From the NCBI RefSeq assembly GCF_051020765.1, contig NC_134936.1, forward strand, positions 6,242,186-6,306,185: 64,000 nucleotides of DNA, written 5' to 3'. The translations under genes were made by a program, and so were the position numbers. Position 1 is the first letter of the stretch; every line of letters starts with the position of its first letter. Origin of the DNA: Lasioglossum baleicum (taxonomy: Eukaryota; Arthropoda; Insecta; Hymenoptera; Halictidae). The notes under the pieces were generated by a model, which saw only the letters and a list, made by a program, of their open reading frames with translations, had not been told where the DNA came from and searched no databases. Positions 11,714-23,182 of the stretch are shown here, piece after piece.

Positions 11714-12110
11714 TACTACTGTAGTGACATCTATGACAACGATTTGTATGTATAAAGCCACGAAAGTATTCGAACACCCTTTCACACAGAATAACTTTTT
11801 TATAATTGTACCAAACGACAAAATGTATTTTTAAAATTTTCAATGTAGACCCACATATAACAGTTGAAAATGCAACTTTTAGTATTTTTTCTACAATGCC
11901 AATCAATTGCAATTTTTGAAAAAATTTCTTTTCACATCCTGTAGTAAACTAATTGCTCTGGTTTCCCAAGAACGTTCAAATCGTATAGTACGATATTAAA
12001 ATAGTTACGACTTTTGTTAGTTAGATAGTTAGTTAGTTAGTTAGTACTTTTGTCCGCTACTGTATATTTACTGGATTTCTTTACACATTTCTCTAGAGAT
12101 TGGACTTAAA
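11714..12110. repeat. Tc1-like repeat fragment
   Basis: Contains 'ccacgaaagtattcgaacac', a motif common at Tc1-like ends, and the block 'tagtaaactaattgctct' also found at 27331-27350 with shared flanks. A (GTTA)n microsatellite lies at 12019-12045. No coding sequence. Confidence 0.5.
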
Positions 12111-12114
12111 ATAT

Positions 12115-12910
12115 TCAGGGTGAGTCCGAAGAAACAGAACACCTAAATATCTCCGTTACTTTTCGTTGTACAAAAATACTTCTTAGGACAAAGTTACACT
12201 GTTTGAAGGGCCACATGTAACGGTGTAAGGGAAAAAAATTTTCAAGGTCATTTTTTTTACAAGATTTCAAGGTCATTGATATTTTTTTTAATGGAATGAG
12301 GTATTTTTTAATACATCAATCGATGCAACTGGACATTCGTTATAAAAAACCCATGTATATCAAAAAGTTAGTAGTTCAGGAGATATTTCAATTTAAATAA
12401 CTCTGAAACACCATTACTGTCGTACTAATTGTAAGACGTTAAATACTTGCTAGTGTAAATTGAAGAGTTGAAATTTGAATCGAAGAATTGACGTTGAAAA
12501 TGAAATTGAAGATATTAAATTAACGAATTGAAATTGCAAAATTGAAGTTGAAATTGAAAAATTGACGTTGAAATTGAAAAATTGAAATTGAATAGTTGAT
12601 ATTGAAATTGAAGTTGAAATGGAAAAATTGATGTTGAAATTGAAATTGAAAAAGTGGAATTGAAATAGAAAAAATGACGTTGAAAAATTGAAAAGAGTTG
12701 AAATTGAAATTGAAGTTGATATTAACGAAATGAAATTGAAAAATTGAAGTTGAAATGGAAGAGTAGAAATTGAAGTTGAAATGGAAGAGTTGAAATTCAA
12801 GTTGAAATTGAGAAATTCAAGTTGAAAATGAAGTTGAAGAGTTGATTTTGAAATTGAAGTTGAAATTGAAAAATTGACATTGAAATTGAAATTGATATTC
12901 TAGAAATTGA
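12115..12910 (+). mobile_element. Truncated foldback, CAGGGTGA-end family
   Basis: The left arm (CAGGGTGAGTCCGAAGAAAC onward) matches the left arm of the complete element at 61924-63095 for several hundred bases, including 'cctaaatatctccgtta'. It then enters the same GAAGTTGAAATTG minisatellite (12463-12905). The mirror-image right arm is absent after 12910, so this copy lost its 3' half. Confidence 0.75.
12463..12905 (+). repeat. GAAGTTGAAATTG minisatellite
   Basis: The same degenerate array as at 1471-1890, here inside an element with unrelated ends. The minus-strand frame at 12450-12800 (F/N/S/I/T-rich) is its translation. Confidence 0.9.
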
Positions 12911-13617
12911 CATCTAGAAAAGACCTAGTACCATGTATCCACAATAGTTGTTCTAAACAAAATTCTAAAAAACCACTTTTTCACTGAAGTTACCTTATAG
13001 TTAAATACCGTTTAAAAACATTTTCAGTGCTACGCATATTTTAAATGTTTACTTTTTCAAATTCTATTTTACCTATCTCTGTGAACAATAAATATTGCCT
13101 AATAACAATCATATTGTACACAAATTTCAACGATAAGTGTCCACACACATTTCGGTGGGGGTGTAGATGTGCGATTCGATAGCATGTCTTAACATCAATT
13201 GACCTTCATTTTAAAAATTGAGGAAACAAGCAGATAATGAAATTATTTTCGCTCATGATCTACTCAGACACAAAAATCACAGCTTAGGGATAATCATTTT
13301 AGGTATTCCAAGTCTTATATAATATAATATATAAAATTTACTTCTGATAATCGCTGTTATAACTTCCGGAATCATAACTAACACATTCATGGTGCGCTCA
13401 CATTTTACACCTGAAATATCGCACCCACTCCTCTCCTCGTTTCTTTCCATTGTAATTCACATTGCAGAAGCGACACACGACTTCCTCCGTATTCGTCTCC
13501 GGTATTCTGAATTAGCAACGTGGCATAAAAACGTAAAATTTCATGCTACCGTTTTATGATCTCGAAATAATAGCAAAAAATTGACATGGAACAATAACAC
13601 ATTAATATACAATAATA
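12911..13617. other. No recognised feature
   Basis: AT-rich sequence with a slightly GC-richer segment near 13390-13510. I see no repeat ends and no gene. Confidence 0.4.
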
Positions 13618-14611
13618 ACACTGTCCAACAAATTTCAACTTTTTTCATGTTCCCTAGTTAGTGTTGGGTCCTTCTTATACAGTTTTTTACACTGATTCCG
13701 AATCTGTCCTTAATTTCTGTCCTATACGCACAGTTTTTGAGGAACATGGCTTTGAAAAAAGAACATATTTTTCAACTTTAAACAAATATTGTGATGTTAT
13801 TGTAAAAGATATTGAATTGTTCTTTGCAGCAATGGTTTCTCTAGACTTTCCCGAATACAGTGATATCCAATATTAATACATTATGATTGTTTAAACATGT
13901 TTAAAGTTTAAACAATGATTAAAGACGGAGAGACACCACTTTTGCACCAATTTTGAGGATACTTTTCAATTTATCTCAATAAATGAGAGTCCAGCGGAAA
14001 ATCGAATTATACCACTGGATAGAGCAGACTTTTATCTTGAGAAACCTCCTTTTGAAGTTTGTGACATCGACATTTTTTTCGAACCAGAAAGCGAAATACC
14101 GTTATGGTGGTGAGCGCCACTGGTGACAACTCATGTCGGGCGAAGACATCTTGTTTTCTGGTTCGAAAAAAACGTCGACATTCCAAACTTGAAAGGGTGG
14201 TTTCTCAAGATAAAAGTCTGCTCTATCGCGTGGTATAGTTCGATTTTCCGATGGACCCTTTATTTTTTGAGATTTATTGAAAAATATCCTCAAAAATTGG
14301 TGCAGAAGAGGTATCTCTCCGTCTTTAATCATTGTTTAAACATGTTTAAACAGTCATAATGTATTAATATTGGATATAACTGTATTCGGGAAAGTCTACA
14401 GAATCTTTTGCTGCAGATAACAATTCAATATCTTTTATAATAACATCACAATATGTGTTTAAAGTTGAAAAATATGTTTTTTTCAAAGCCATGTTTTTCA
14501 AAAATTGTGCGTATAGGAGAAAAATTAAGGACAGATTCGAAATCAGCGCAAAAAACTCTATAAGAAGGACCCAAGAGTAATTAGGGAACAAATTTGGTGT
14601 TGGACAGTGTA
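13618..14611. mobile_element. Palindromic element, ACACTGTCC ends, copy 1
   Basis: A 994-bp inverted repeat. The left end ACACTGTCCAACA mirrors the right end TGTTGGACAGTGT, and the arms share blocks such as 'caactttaaacaaatattgtgatg' and 'aaacatgtttaaa'. The loop is short (around 14102-14135). The same unit forms the centre of a larger palindrome at 39201-40689. Frames on opposite strands (for example 13661-13876 and 14364-14747) are mirror images and non-coding. Confidence 0.88.
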
Positions 14612-15675
14612 ATTCAATTGTAATTGAACACAACTCTGGTCGTGGTACGGTTAGTACAAATTTCCCGTCACTTTTTAAAGAAATGCTCACGCCATTTTGT
14701 GTTCTGTAGGAGCTGTTCAGTGTTCCGCACGATCCATTCATTTTCACCCGACATCAGAACTGGTGATTTTCTATTAGCCTCATTTACAACAGACCGTTTA
14801 GCAATAACTCCTCGTATTGAGAAAACCAATTCCGCACTTTATTTGCAGATCTTCCCACGCAGAACACTGCCAAGAAAATACTCCTACCGGTTCTATTTTC
14901 AACGAAGTACTCCCACGCGACTTATCCTAGAAACGGTGCCTTCGGTGTAAGGAAAAATGTGAGATGAAAGGAACACGTATTGGAAGGAACATTGCAATTA
15001 TCTCGAAGATGAAGAATCTTCCTGCAACGAAAGCAGGACCATTTCTTATTTTCAACTTCTCATTTTGTAGCGACGGTAATGCATTCGTAACTATATCTAC
15101 CATGGACAGACTATCAATTCAGTAATAATTGTGGTACACGCGGCTAGAAAGTAATATTTTTAGTATTTTTAAAATGTGGTTTTGCGGCGTACCGTTATCT
15201 CCACTGTTGTATTTGTTTATTACTGCACCTGGACAGATGTTAAAAAAAAATAATAATAACGTAAAACAAGAATAATAGTTTTCCTAGAAGCTAAATTTTC
15301 AGTATTTACTGCTCATTTGGATTTTTAATGACGATATGATACTTTGTTTTAGAATTTGAGAATTATTTCAAAATTTTGAAATATGTAAGATATATTATGA
15401 TACTGTATTATAAACAAGAAGTCGGATAATTTTGTAAAAATGATCAAAATGATCTTATTTTCTTGCACAGTCTCTTTTAAAGTAGCTAAGTTATAAAAGG
15501 GTTAAAATACGTATTCCTAAAATGAAAAAAGTGAGATAAATAGATATTAGAAAAGGCTGTTAAAATCACTGCTCATTGTTATAATTTGATCCGATTATTA
15601 TTGATACGAGTTAGAATTAAAGTACATAGTTCCTCTATGCCCTCTTCATGTCACCTCATTCCTATACAACATCAC
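14612..15675. other. Single-copy-looking sequence
   Basis: The stretch 14690-15110 has more balanced base composition and a 108-codon plus frame (14624-14950) with no family signature. The remainder is AT-rich. A host exon cannot be excluded, but nothing supports one. Confidence 0.3.
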
Positions 15676-15887
15676 TAGACAGCGGATTTTATGCATTCAT
15701 GACAAAACTGAATGGATGTAATTTAATACAGTAAAAGTATCAGAAGAATTTAAAAATATTATTACATTATTTTCGAGCTATCAAATGTATTAAGAAGGAA
15801 ATTAAATTTTTATGTGACTCCAGTTTGTTGTAATTAATTAAATTAAAAGATAGAATATTTTTATTTTGCATAAAGATCCGCTGCCTA
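15676..15887 (+). mobile_element. hAT-type MITE, TAGACAGCGG variant
   Basis: Ends TAGACAGCGGATTTTATGC and ...GATCCGCTGCCTA. Flanks AACATCAC and AATATTAC match at six of eight positions, consistent with an old 8-bp duplication. Confidence 0.8.
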
Positions 15888-15904
15888 AATATTACAACTA
15901 AAAA

Positions 15905-16320
15905 AAATGTTAGGTAACTATGTATAATTCTAAATTAATTTTTAGCTAACTATGATTACACATTAATTTTTAGCTAACTCTAATTATAAATTACTCTCTG
16001 TTTAACTAGCTATAATTATGAATTAAAAATTTTAGCTAACTATAATTATTAATTAATTTTTAGGTAACTATGATTATAGATTAATTTTTAGTTAACTTTA
16101 ATTATAGATTACTCTCTATTTAACTAACTATAATTATAATTATCAATTATAAATAATTATTAATTATATGTAACTATAATAATAATTATAAATTAAATTT
16201 CAGCTAATTATGATTATAAATTAATTTCTGGCTAACTATAATTATAAATGAATCGCAACTTAATTCGTCAACTATAACTATGAATTAATGTCTAGGTAAC
16301 TTGCATATTTAATTTTCAGC
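15905..16320 (+). repeat. AT-rich satellite-like array
   Basis: Tandem, diverged units of roughly 33-36 bases built around TTTTTAGCTAACTATAATTA, with a longer superperiod visible as the 'actctctgtttaact' / 'actctctatttaact' variants at about 15990 and 16112. Confidence 0.75.
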
Positions 16321-17001
16321 TAAGTGAAATTTCATCTCTATCATGTAAGATTGGAATAGCCATTATTGAAACAATTGTTAAGCGGAGATGATTAAAGACG
16401 AACTGTGTACAGCTAAACTATTTAAACAAAAGTAGTCCAGCACATGAAGTCATAAAATGCTAAAGCGAATGCACTTGAGACTTTCTGACATTATACTGTT
16501 TGAAGTCGACGAACCGCGTGGTAGGAGTAGAAACTAACTTTTAATACGACTGCCCACAATTGTCAACACGAGCGTTTATTATTTAGCCACGTCATTGCCG
16601 TGTTAGATCAAATTTGCATATTAAAACTTGAGTTTAAGTTGAACATTCAAATCATGAATACATTCCTCCACTATCCATTATTCATTCACAGTTATTTTCT
16701 AATCAAAATAATTCATCAGTAATTTATCGATTTATCTTGTTATTCTTAATATATTATTTACTTATCTTTCTATCCTTATACAGTAAGGAGCATAATTGAT
16801 CACACACTCTAACCCTTTGGCACTTCATTGTCGAGTGTGACTCTACATCGGAGAAAGAGAAATATAAATAAAATGGGTGTTTATATGTATTTGGTTCTTC
16901 CTTTATTTATTTAATTGTCTTATTTTATAGTTAAAAAAAATATAAGTTCACAAATATAAATTGCAACAAAGTTTGACTAATATTTAATATATTGGGTATG
17001 G
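16321..17001. other. AT-rich, no recognised feature
   Basis: Nothing beyond low-complexity AT sequence and a few short frames. Confidence 0.4.
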
Positions 17002-18275
17002 CAGCTGTTTCCAACCTTTATGCTACTATGCCTCCCTAAAAAAAAATTTTTTTTCCGCGCCTCCTTATCTTCTAATCGATATAATAATATAGACACGTTT
17101 TAAAATACTGAAAACTACAATTAACAGAATAATAACAAGGTTTTGCTATAACAATAGGAACATGCATATTTATTTTTATATTAATTAAACTACATCTAAT
17201 GCATCAAAATTTAATGCGAGTGTTGTTGTTTATTGGCACAAAGTTTATCAAATCTTGGGGGCAATGTGGAGAGTGCCACTCGTAACTCTTTTTCGACTAT
17301 TAACCTGGTTCGATATTTGGTTTTCATTGCAGCCAGTGCCGGAAAGCTCGTGTCGCATAAATAAGACGTTACAAACGATAGAAGCACATGCATTGCTTTG
17401 CAATAAAAAGATTCATACTCTCCACTAAGATTCACCCAAAATTGAATTATGATTTCATTTCGAAACTTTTGTTTCAGTGAGCTGTCCCACGATAATTATA
17501 TCAAGTTTTCCTTTTCGATGGTTGTCAGCTCAAATTCGTCTTCTTGATTGTCGATAAATGGATTCTGTATCCACAAAACCTTTGAGAAATCAAGATCTTT
17601 GAAATAATTTGAAAAATGCAGCACTGTGAACCATCCAAGTGTTCGATAAAAAGATTTTTGCTCGCTTCAATATTGGCTGTGCCCCAGAAATCTTTTGAAA
17701 GTGAAAACATATCCAACTCATTCTTTTGTAAATTTGATTTCCACAACTCCAGCTTTTTAATGAAAGCTTTTACTTTGTCTTTTTGAACAAGGGGATGCAT
17801 TTGTGATCCCTGCATCGATTTATTTAAACTGCTTAATTTTCCAAAAGTTTCAACCAAATAGGCAAGTTTAACAATAAAATTATCGTTCATCCACAGATGT
17901 GCCTCTTCATGGTGGTTTTCTTCGAGAAAGGTTGCTATTTCTTCTTTGAGCCGAAACACCCTTTGAATCACTTTTGCACGAGATAGCCAACGAACTTCGC
18001 GATAATACAGAAGTGAGGTATTACTAGCTCCCATATCAACACACAGCTTTGCAAACAGCCTAGCTCTCAAAGGACTGTTCTTAATGTAGTTTATAATTTT
18101 TATAACTTTCGTATAAATGTTGTTCAGTTCCTCGCTCATATGTTTTAACACTATAGCTGCTCTGTGAAGCATACAGTGCATCTACGTTATGCCGTTTTCG
18201 TAAAAAAAAACTGTCTATTATATTAAACATCTCAATGGATGCGGTCTTTCCAGGAATGGTGTTTAGCCGCAGAAC
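17002..18275 (-). pseudogene. hAT transposase, C-terminal two thirds
   Basis: On the minus strand, 18181-17525 encodes a protein opening with MHCMLHRAAIVLKHMS and including VRWLSRAKVIQRVFRLKEE. These blocks are typical of the ZBED5/SCAND3-like hAT transposases of animal genomes. 17435-17211 continues with the C-terminal dimerisation region (YLCDTSFPALAAMKTKYR, then the LxxLPPRFDKLC block). The upstream part of 18275-18185 keeps the TASIEMFNIIDSFF segment. Frameshifts separate the pieces, around 17600 and 18185 for example, so no functional enzyme can be made. The probable element end (CAGCTGTTTCCAACC) lies at 17002. The rest of the gene lies at 19143-19174 and 20014-20225, split off by two insertions. 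Confidence 0.85.
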
Positions 18276-19142
18276 TGTGGTGATGCGAGTGTTCCGGATC
18301 ACTGCCCGCCAAGTTAATCTTGGGCAGCTAGTTCAAATGATAGAATGATCGCAAAAGACAATTATTGATTCGCTTGACTTGATATCGCATGAATACGTTA
18401 ATGGAAGCGTTTCGTCCCGGACCTGCTAGTGGACTCGTCAGTAAGGCTGATCTAGCAGGTCCTGCCTTATACGCGCGCAGATGATGATGTAAGGATTCGC
18501 GTTTGTGATTGAACGCACGCGAGGGATCTCGATTGATTTGATCCGGTTCGCGAGGGATTTCGATCGACGCGATCCCGGTTTGTCGGGTGTCCTGATCACT
18601 GGACGACGAACTACCGTGATGCTAACTTTGCACATGTTATAAACGATTGACAAGACAACGGCTCGTGCGTTGTACTTGTCTACCCGAGGACTGGAGAATG
18701 TCACTGGAGAGCGACTTCGTCTTCCAGTCCTAGCGCGATGCTCGTTGGATTCTCGAATATGAAATAAGATGTACTGATTGGTTCCTGCAGAAAGTTGCAT
18801 TTCCCAATCAGTACACACTTTGACTTCTAGGACCTCCTTCCCGTAGCTCTGAATGAGGCCCTGGGAAGGAGGAGTGGGGCGAGGTCTTACTCGGTCGACG
18901 ACGCGATGGGTCCAGGTAATTCGACACCCTGTGTAACGGTCGCGGACGGTCCTTCGGAGGGACTAAATTTATGACACATTGTAATTTCGAGGGTGTATAA
19001 AAACTGAACGTTAAACAGATGCCTTGACTGGTCGCCGAATGACCCTAGTTTGTTTAATCCTTGAGGAGGATATTTAGGCACGTTCGCATCATAAATCCTG
19101 TCCGAAGGAAACCTACGAATTCTATTCCTGTGCGACGGAACA
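18276..19142. mobile_element. Probable solo LTR or retroelement piece inside hAT
   Basis: This CpG-rich block interrupts the hAT coding sequence: codons for the TASIEMF segment are left of it and codons for EDILFCKP are right of it. It begins TGTGGTGATG after the hAT sequence 'gccgcagaac' and ends near CGGAACA, which fits TG...CA retroviral-type LTR ends. It also carries a TATA-like 'gtgtataaaaactg' near 18992 and an inverted pair (gacctgctag / ctagcaggtc) near 18420-18461. Exact ends and the target duplication are uncertain. No internal coding sequence is present. Confidence 0.5.
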
Positions 19143-19174
19143 AATGGGTTTGCAAAATAATATGTCTTCTAATA

Positions 19175-20013
19175 TGTTACGAGTCGCGTTTCAGGCAGCG
19201 TTGCGGGAACCGAGGGGAATTTGGATTTAGAGATATTTTGGGTCTAGGTAGGAAGAGTACACGTAGGACGATGCCGGTGTCTGCCGGTGTCTATCTCACC
19301 ACCGGGTCGCCACTATAAAGGTACACGCAGGACTAGCCGGTGTCTATCTCACCACCGGGTCGCCTCGTGTGTGGAATATGGAAAAGTGGACTAGCCGATG
19401 TCTATTTCACCACCGGGTCGCCACTATAAAGGATAGGGTCGTGGTTCCGCTGTCTCGTAACTTATTGAATTGAAATAGATACACCTCGAGCGGCAAAGGT
19501 GTATCGTCATAGAAAAGGAATATGCCTAATGGAAATGAACTCCGAATAGATTAATACAAGTAATATATTGTTGATAATAATTGAGGATACAAATGTTCAG
19601 TGTAAAGTGTCGCGGACTCGCGGACTAAACGTTCTCAGTTCTGACGCACCAAGAAATGCGGGGGCGATCTACCACAGAGTGCTCGACAAAGACTTTAGCA
19701 CCCGATCTTGCTTGACGTGACTTTCGACGTGGAACGATACGTATACTGCGCGTATTCACTTGAATCAACCCAACTAATAGGAAGGATCCATGCCCTTGTA
19801 CATATAGTGCCCAAAATCGGACCTAGCGATGGTGGGGGCCACGTGCTACTTCTGAGAGATTAGAAATGAATTCTTAGAAGTTATATCGCTTGCAAGAAGC
19901 TCCTCTATGGTCCGATTTTGAGTGAGCTCTTTGTTCTTAAATAGGCCTTTTATTTCGACACATATCTCCGGAAGGGTCAAGAGTCACCAACAGTAGCGTC
20001 TGCATACGTAACA
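19175..20013 (+). mobile_element. Solo LTR, TGTTACGAG...CGTAACA family, copy 1
   Basis: Ends TGTTACGAG and CGTAACA form a short inverted pair, and 4-bp flanks AATA repeat on both sides (19171-19174 and 20014-20017), as expected for a gypsy-like LTR. Nearly the whole sequence recurs at 34468-35419. The LTR has landed in hAT coding sequence: residues DNNI lie to the right, and the continuation EDILFCKP lies to the left (on the minus strand). Inside are about three copies of a motif containing 'ggactagccggtgtctat' and ending 'caccgggtcgcc'. No gag or pol sequence is present, so this is most simply a solo LTR left by recombination. Confidence 0.82.
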
Positions 20014-20225
20014 AATATATTATTATCCGAATCATATCGAACGTATGCAATTAAATGGGCATCTTTACCTATATCAGTTGCCTCATCTACTTGAATGTAG
20101 AATTTCGAAGTACGCAGCCGAGAAACTAATTGATCGCAAATATCTTCAGATATATCATTGATTTTTCTTCCGATTGTATTATCAGCAAGCGGAATTTGTC
20201 GCAACTGTTTTGCATACGATTGGCG
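20014..20225 (-). pseudogene. hAT transposase, N-proximal fragment
   Basis: The minus strand encodes PLADNTIGRKINDISEDICDQL followed, about ten residues on, by FYIQVDEATDIGKDAHLIAYVRYD. This is the characteristic region around the first catalytic aspartate of hAT transposases (the VDEATD motif). The reading continues seamlessly across the solo LTR into 19143-19174. The N-terminal BED-type zinc finger is absent; the coding trace stops near 20225, before a mariner fragment. Confidence 0.82.
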
Positions 20226-20395
20226 TCATTTTAAAAATCTTCAGCTCCGGATAATTTTTTAATAGGGCTTAAATGAATGTATAAAAATGTAAGAAAAATA
20301 AAAAAATAAACATTACTTCACTGAATTTGTACTGTTACGTTACGATATGAAGTTTATTTATTTGTAGATATTATGGTATGAACATTAATTTTTTA

Positions 20396-20593
20396 TTAAA
20401 AATTTTGGCTCCTCAATAGCCCTTTTTTGTTGAAAAGAAGCGTATAAACCATACCCATAGCGTGTAAACGTTTTCCAACAGTAGATCGATCGACGTTTAA
20501 TTCAATTGACAGTTCTTTGAATGATTGACGTGGATTTCCATCAAGTAATGCTGGCAAATCTGTATATTCGAATTTTTTGGCACGCCATCGCAA
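20396..20593 (-). pseudogene. Mariner transposase HTH fragment
   Basis: The minus strand reads ALLDGNPRQSFKELSIELNV then DRSTVGKRLHAMGMV. This is the second helix-turn-helix of mariner transposases (the LNVDxSTVxRxLxxMG pattern), which binds the terminal repeat. Only about 65 residues survive. The DDD catalytic core is missing, and sequence after MGMV is no longer alignable by eye. It lies next to a TIR-type MITE end at 20620-20785. Confidence 0.8.
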
Positions 20594-20619
20594 TCTTTCT
20601 TCGAAACAGAATACATAAA

Positions 20620-20785
20620 AGTAGAAGAGAGACAGTCCAGTGCACGCGTACTGGATAGAACTTTCAAACTCGATTTTCTCGAAAACGAAGCGTCAAACAA
20701 AAAAATGTTATTCCTTCTTTTCGACTTATTCTTACATGTAGTATCACCCCCTGCTCGGTTGTACCACCCGTCCGGCCACACCCTG
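20620..20785 (-). mobile_element. Half of a TIR MITE, CAGRGTGTRGCCGGA ends
   Basis: The right end CCGGCCACACCCTG is followed by TA. The block 'actttcaaactcgattttctcgaaaac' recurs in the fuller copy at 45531-45885. The left end is not seen. Confidence 0.55.
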
Positions 20786-20787
20786 TA

Positions 20788-21198
20788 TAACTCACATGAC
20801 AATCACCATGGAGGATGGAGTGCGTCTGAGATTAAGAGTCCCCTGTTCCGGTTGTTTAAGATAGGACACGTGGTGGTATTGGATGACCCGCACCTTTGGG
20901 TAAATGCCACATGAGGGTGTAGACAAGTTAAATACAATTTGGACATCGTGCTATAGTGACAGTATAGAGTTTAGGGAAGTGACCCCGAGTCACCAGTATA
21001 ACAGATGCCGGTCCTTCTCCCGAACTGATAGCTCTGATGAGAGTCGGATCTAAACGAGCTGATTCGGTATGTTCAGTGAAGGGAATCGCAAAGTGGCCAG
21101 AACGTCGATTCCAGTTAATAAATAAACAATTATACTTATCACACACAGTTTTCTAATGCAATTTTCATAGGACTTTCATATTTTATAAAGGAAGGAAT
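20788..21198. other. Mixed-composition unassigned stretch
   Basis: Moderately CpG-rich. Short frames (20705-20914 plus, 20928-21146 minus) have no family signature. Possibly an old retroelement piece. Confidence 0.3.
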
Positions 21199-21668
21199 TT
21201 AACACTAAACCTACCACTGCCGGTCAAATGACCGGTTTTATATTTTTAATTTCACATTATTTGGAATTATTAACACTTTACCTACCGGAAGCCTATTATG
21301 TAATAGGATTTTCAATAATCGTGCTGTACCAAAAGAAAGCATAGAAATTTTCTTTTACATTGCAATCTTAAATGAAACTATTAGATGACGTTATTGAGGG
21401 TGACTTGTTAGCACACAATGGAAATTGCTTTTGCTATTGAAGGTTCCATTAAAAAGTGTTCAGCCATGTACCATAGATTCATTAAAATTATGCAATGATC
21501 ACCGGTCGGTAATGTGTTAAGTTGCTTACATGGAAATTGTTTCGATCGATTTCTTTATCCACACATATTGTAATAAAAATGGCAAAACATCTAAATAAAT
21601 AGAATCATGTAATTTTTATAAGCTAAAACATTTTCATCGCTGTTAGTGCTCGGTAGGTTTAGCATTAA
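21199..21668. mobile_element. TTAA-type MITE, TTAACACTAAACCTACC family, copy 1
   Basis: TTAACACTAAACCTACCACT at the left and GGTAGGTTTAGCATTAA at the right are inverted and bounded by TTAA. One end carries a 'gccggtcaaatgaccgg' palindrome and the other a 'gtgctcgg' motif, an asymmetry seen in all copies here (55662-55867 in opposite orientation; 23183-27559 split). It contains a second TTAA element at 21270-21520. Confidence 0.78.
21270..21520. mobile_element. Nested TTAA-type MITE
   Basis: TTAACACTTTACCTACCGG at the left and CCGGTCGGTAATGTGTTAA at the right, with TTAA at both ends. The host MITE reads continuously across the junction in the copy near 55780-55810 ('aattatgaagttgcttac' equivalent), giving an empty-site comparison. 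Confidence 0.78.
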
Positions 21669-22260
21669 ACGAGGGGTTAGCGACTTAAAATTTTGAGGGG
21701 TTATCTTTCAACCAAAAAGATTGTTCTGCACATCTGAAATATTTTTTTAGAAATGAAGATGACCTTCAACTTTTTCAATCCGTCATACAAATCGTCTATA
21801 AATGGAATTTTTCGCTGTTTAAATCTCTCTTACTCGAAGATCATTTCTCGTCCCATTAATTTTCTTTTCCCTCTCTTTCTTTTCGACCCGTTCGTTCTTC
21901 CAGCGAGGCGCGAACGTCTTAAGGAGAATGGTGCAAGTATGGCTCGCCCGATGACGAGAGCCACAACGATCGATTCCGGAGGCTTTTTCCGTATCCGGAC
22001 CAGAAAGACTGAGAGTCACGCTTGCGAAATAAAGCTTCCGTTCTCTTATTGCTCGCTGCCTTCCAACGCAACGGCGTCGTTTCTTTTTCTTCTTCGCGAA
22101 TCGAAGTAAGACGTTCTTACACGTTCGTTCAATTGATTTGTTATTGCCTCGTTGAGACGATTAGAAACCCCGTCTCCGGAACTGTATTAACCGGGGCTCT
22201 AAATAAATAGTTACCTTCCGTTTTTAACCCCCAAGAAAACAGAAGAAGGAAGGGTAAACA
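21669..22260. other. CpG-rich unassigned stretch
   Basis: The segment 21880-22200 is CpG-rich, with overlapping frames on both strands (for example 21753-22109 plus) and no family resemblance. It could be a promoter or exon remnant. Confidence 0.3.
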
Positions 22261-22745
22261 TTACTTTACCGGACTCAAAATTTGTGCCTTTCTCCTGTAA
22301 ATTATTATGTATCTGGTATGTAATCCAGTAGATTTGTACCCGAGGCGGCTGCAGATCGAAGTTTCGAGCCTGTAGGATCAATGGTTCAAGAGTTATGCTT
22401 GCTTAAAGTTGAGCAATCTTCAGTGTTTTTGACGGGGAAGGGCGCCGCCTTTGTAGTGACGACCGCGAGCCACTTACCGAGCAAAACCGTCGGTCCTCAC
22501 CGTACCCCACGACCTAATCATCAACCAACTCGGTAAGTGGCACGCGACCGTCACTACAAAGCAATATGGCGACGCCCTTACCTGTCAAAAACACTGCAGA
22601 TTGCTCAAATTTAAGCAAGCATAACTCTTGAACCATTGATCCTACAGGATCGAAACTTCGATCAGCAGCAGCCCCTACTGGATTACATACCAAATACATC
22701 ATAATTTGTAGGAGAAAGGCACACATTTTGAGTCCGGTAAAGTAA
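22261..22745. mobile_element. Palindromic MITE, TTACTTTACCGG ends
   Basis: A 485-bp near-complete inverted repeat: TTACTTTACCGGACTC at the left, GAGTCCGGTAAAGTAA at the right. Matching inner blocks are 'gtgcctttctcctg', 'ggatcaatggttcaagagtt' and 'gtagtgacg'. The loop is around 22480-22520. It has no coding content, and target duplication is not obvious. Confidence 0.85.
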
Positions 22746-22941
22746 AGAGCAGCCGAAAGGAACATTACGTAAACAAACAGAAGCATTCAATGGACACTCC
22801 AATGGAATCGGATAATGTGGAATTTAATAAATGTTCTAAAAAACATGATATTAGGTTGTTGCATATGAAATGTCCGATGTTAGAATGCAACTCTTAGAAA
22901 ACGTTTTGATGAAGAATTTATTATTACAAAACTTTGAGGTA

Positions 22942-23168
22942 TTGGGTTGGAAGGAAAGTTCGTAGCGTGTGCAAATTAAGAATCGGAGATAAAATTAAGG
23001 TATTTGTTCATATAATTATTGAATAACACGAGAACTTACCTGGAAAATGGCAAGAAGTAATAGAACAGAATGGAAAATATGTTATCGAATAAATCTCTAT
23101 GAATAAATGTCTGAATTTTAGCTTTCAATTTTAATTTACTCACGCTACGAACTTTCGTTCCAACCCAA
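22942..23168 (+). mobile_element. Internally deleted mariner
   Basis: The terminal repeats TTGGGTTGGAAGGAAAGTTC and GAACTTTCGTTCCAACCCAA are inverted and flanked by TA on both sides (22940-22941 and 23169-23170). Between them only the extreme transposase C-terminus survives (23027-23092), so this is a deletion derivative of about 227 bp rather than a full-length 1.3-kb element. Confidence 0.88.
23027..23092 (+). pseudogene. Mariner transposase C-terminus
   Basis: Reads HENLPGKWQEVIEQNGKYV, then IE and stop. The LPxKWQxVIxxNGxY ending is the normal carboxyl end of insect mariner transposases. It supports the class call for the enclosing element and fixes its orientation. The rest of the gene is deleted. 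Confidence 0.85.
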
Positions 23169-23182
23169 TACAAAGCCAATCC

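Noticed and set aside
21753..22109. 118-codon frame in a CpG-rich block, considered as a host exon
   Set aside because: No recognisable domain, and overlapping open frames exist on the other strand. Kept only as an unassigned CpG-rich stretch.
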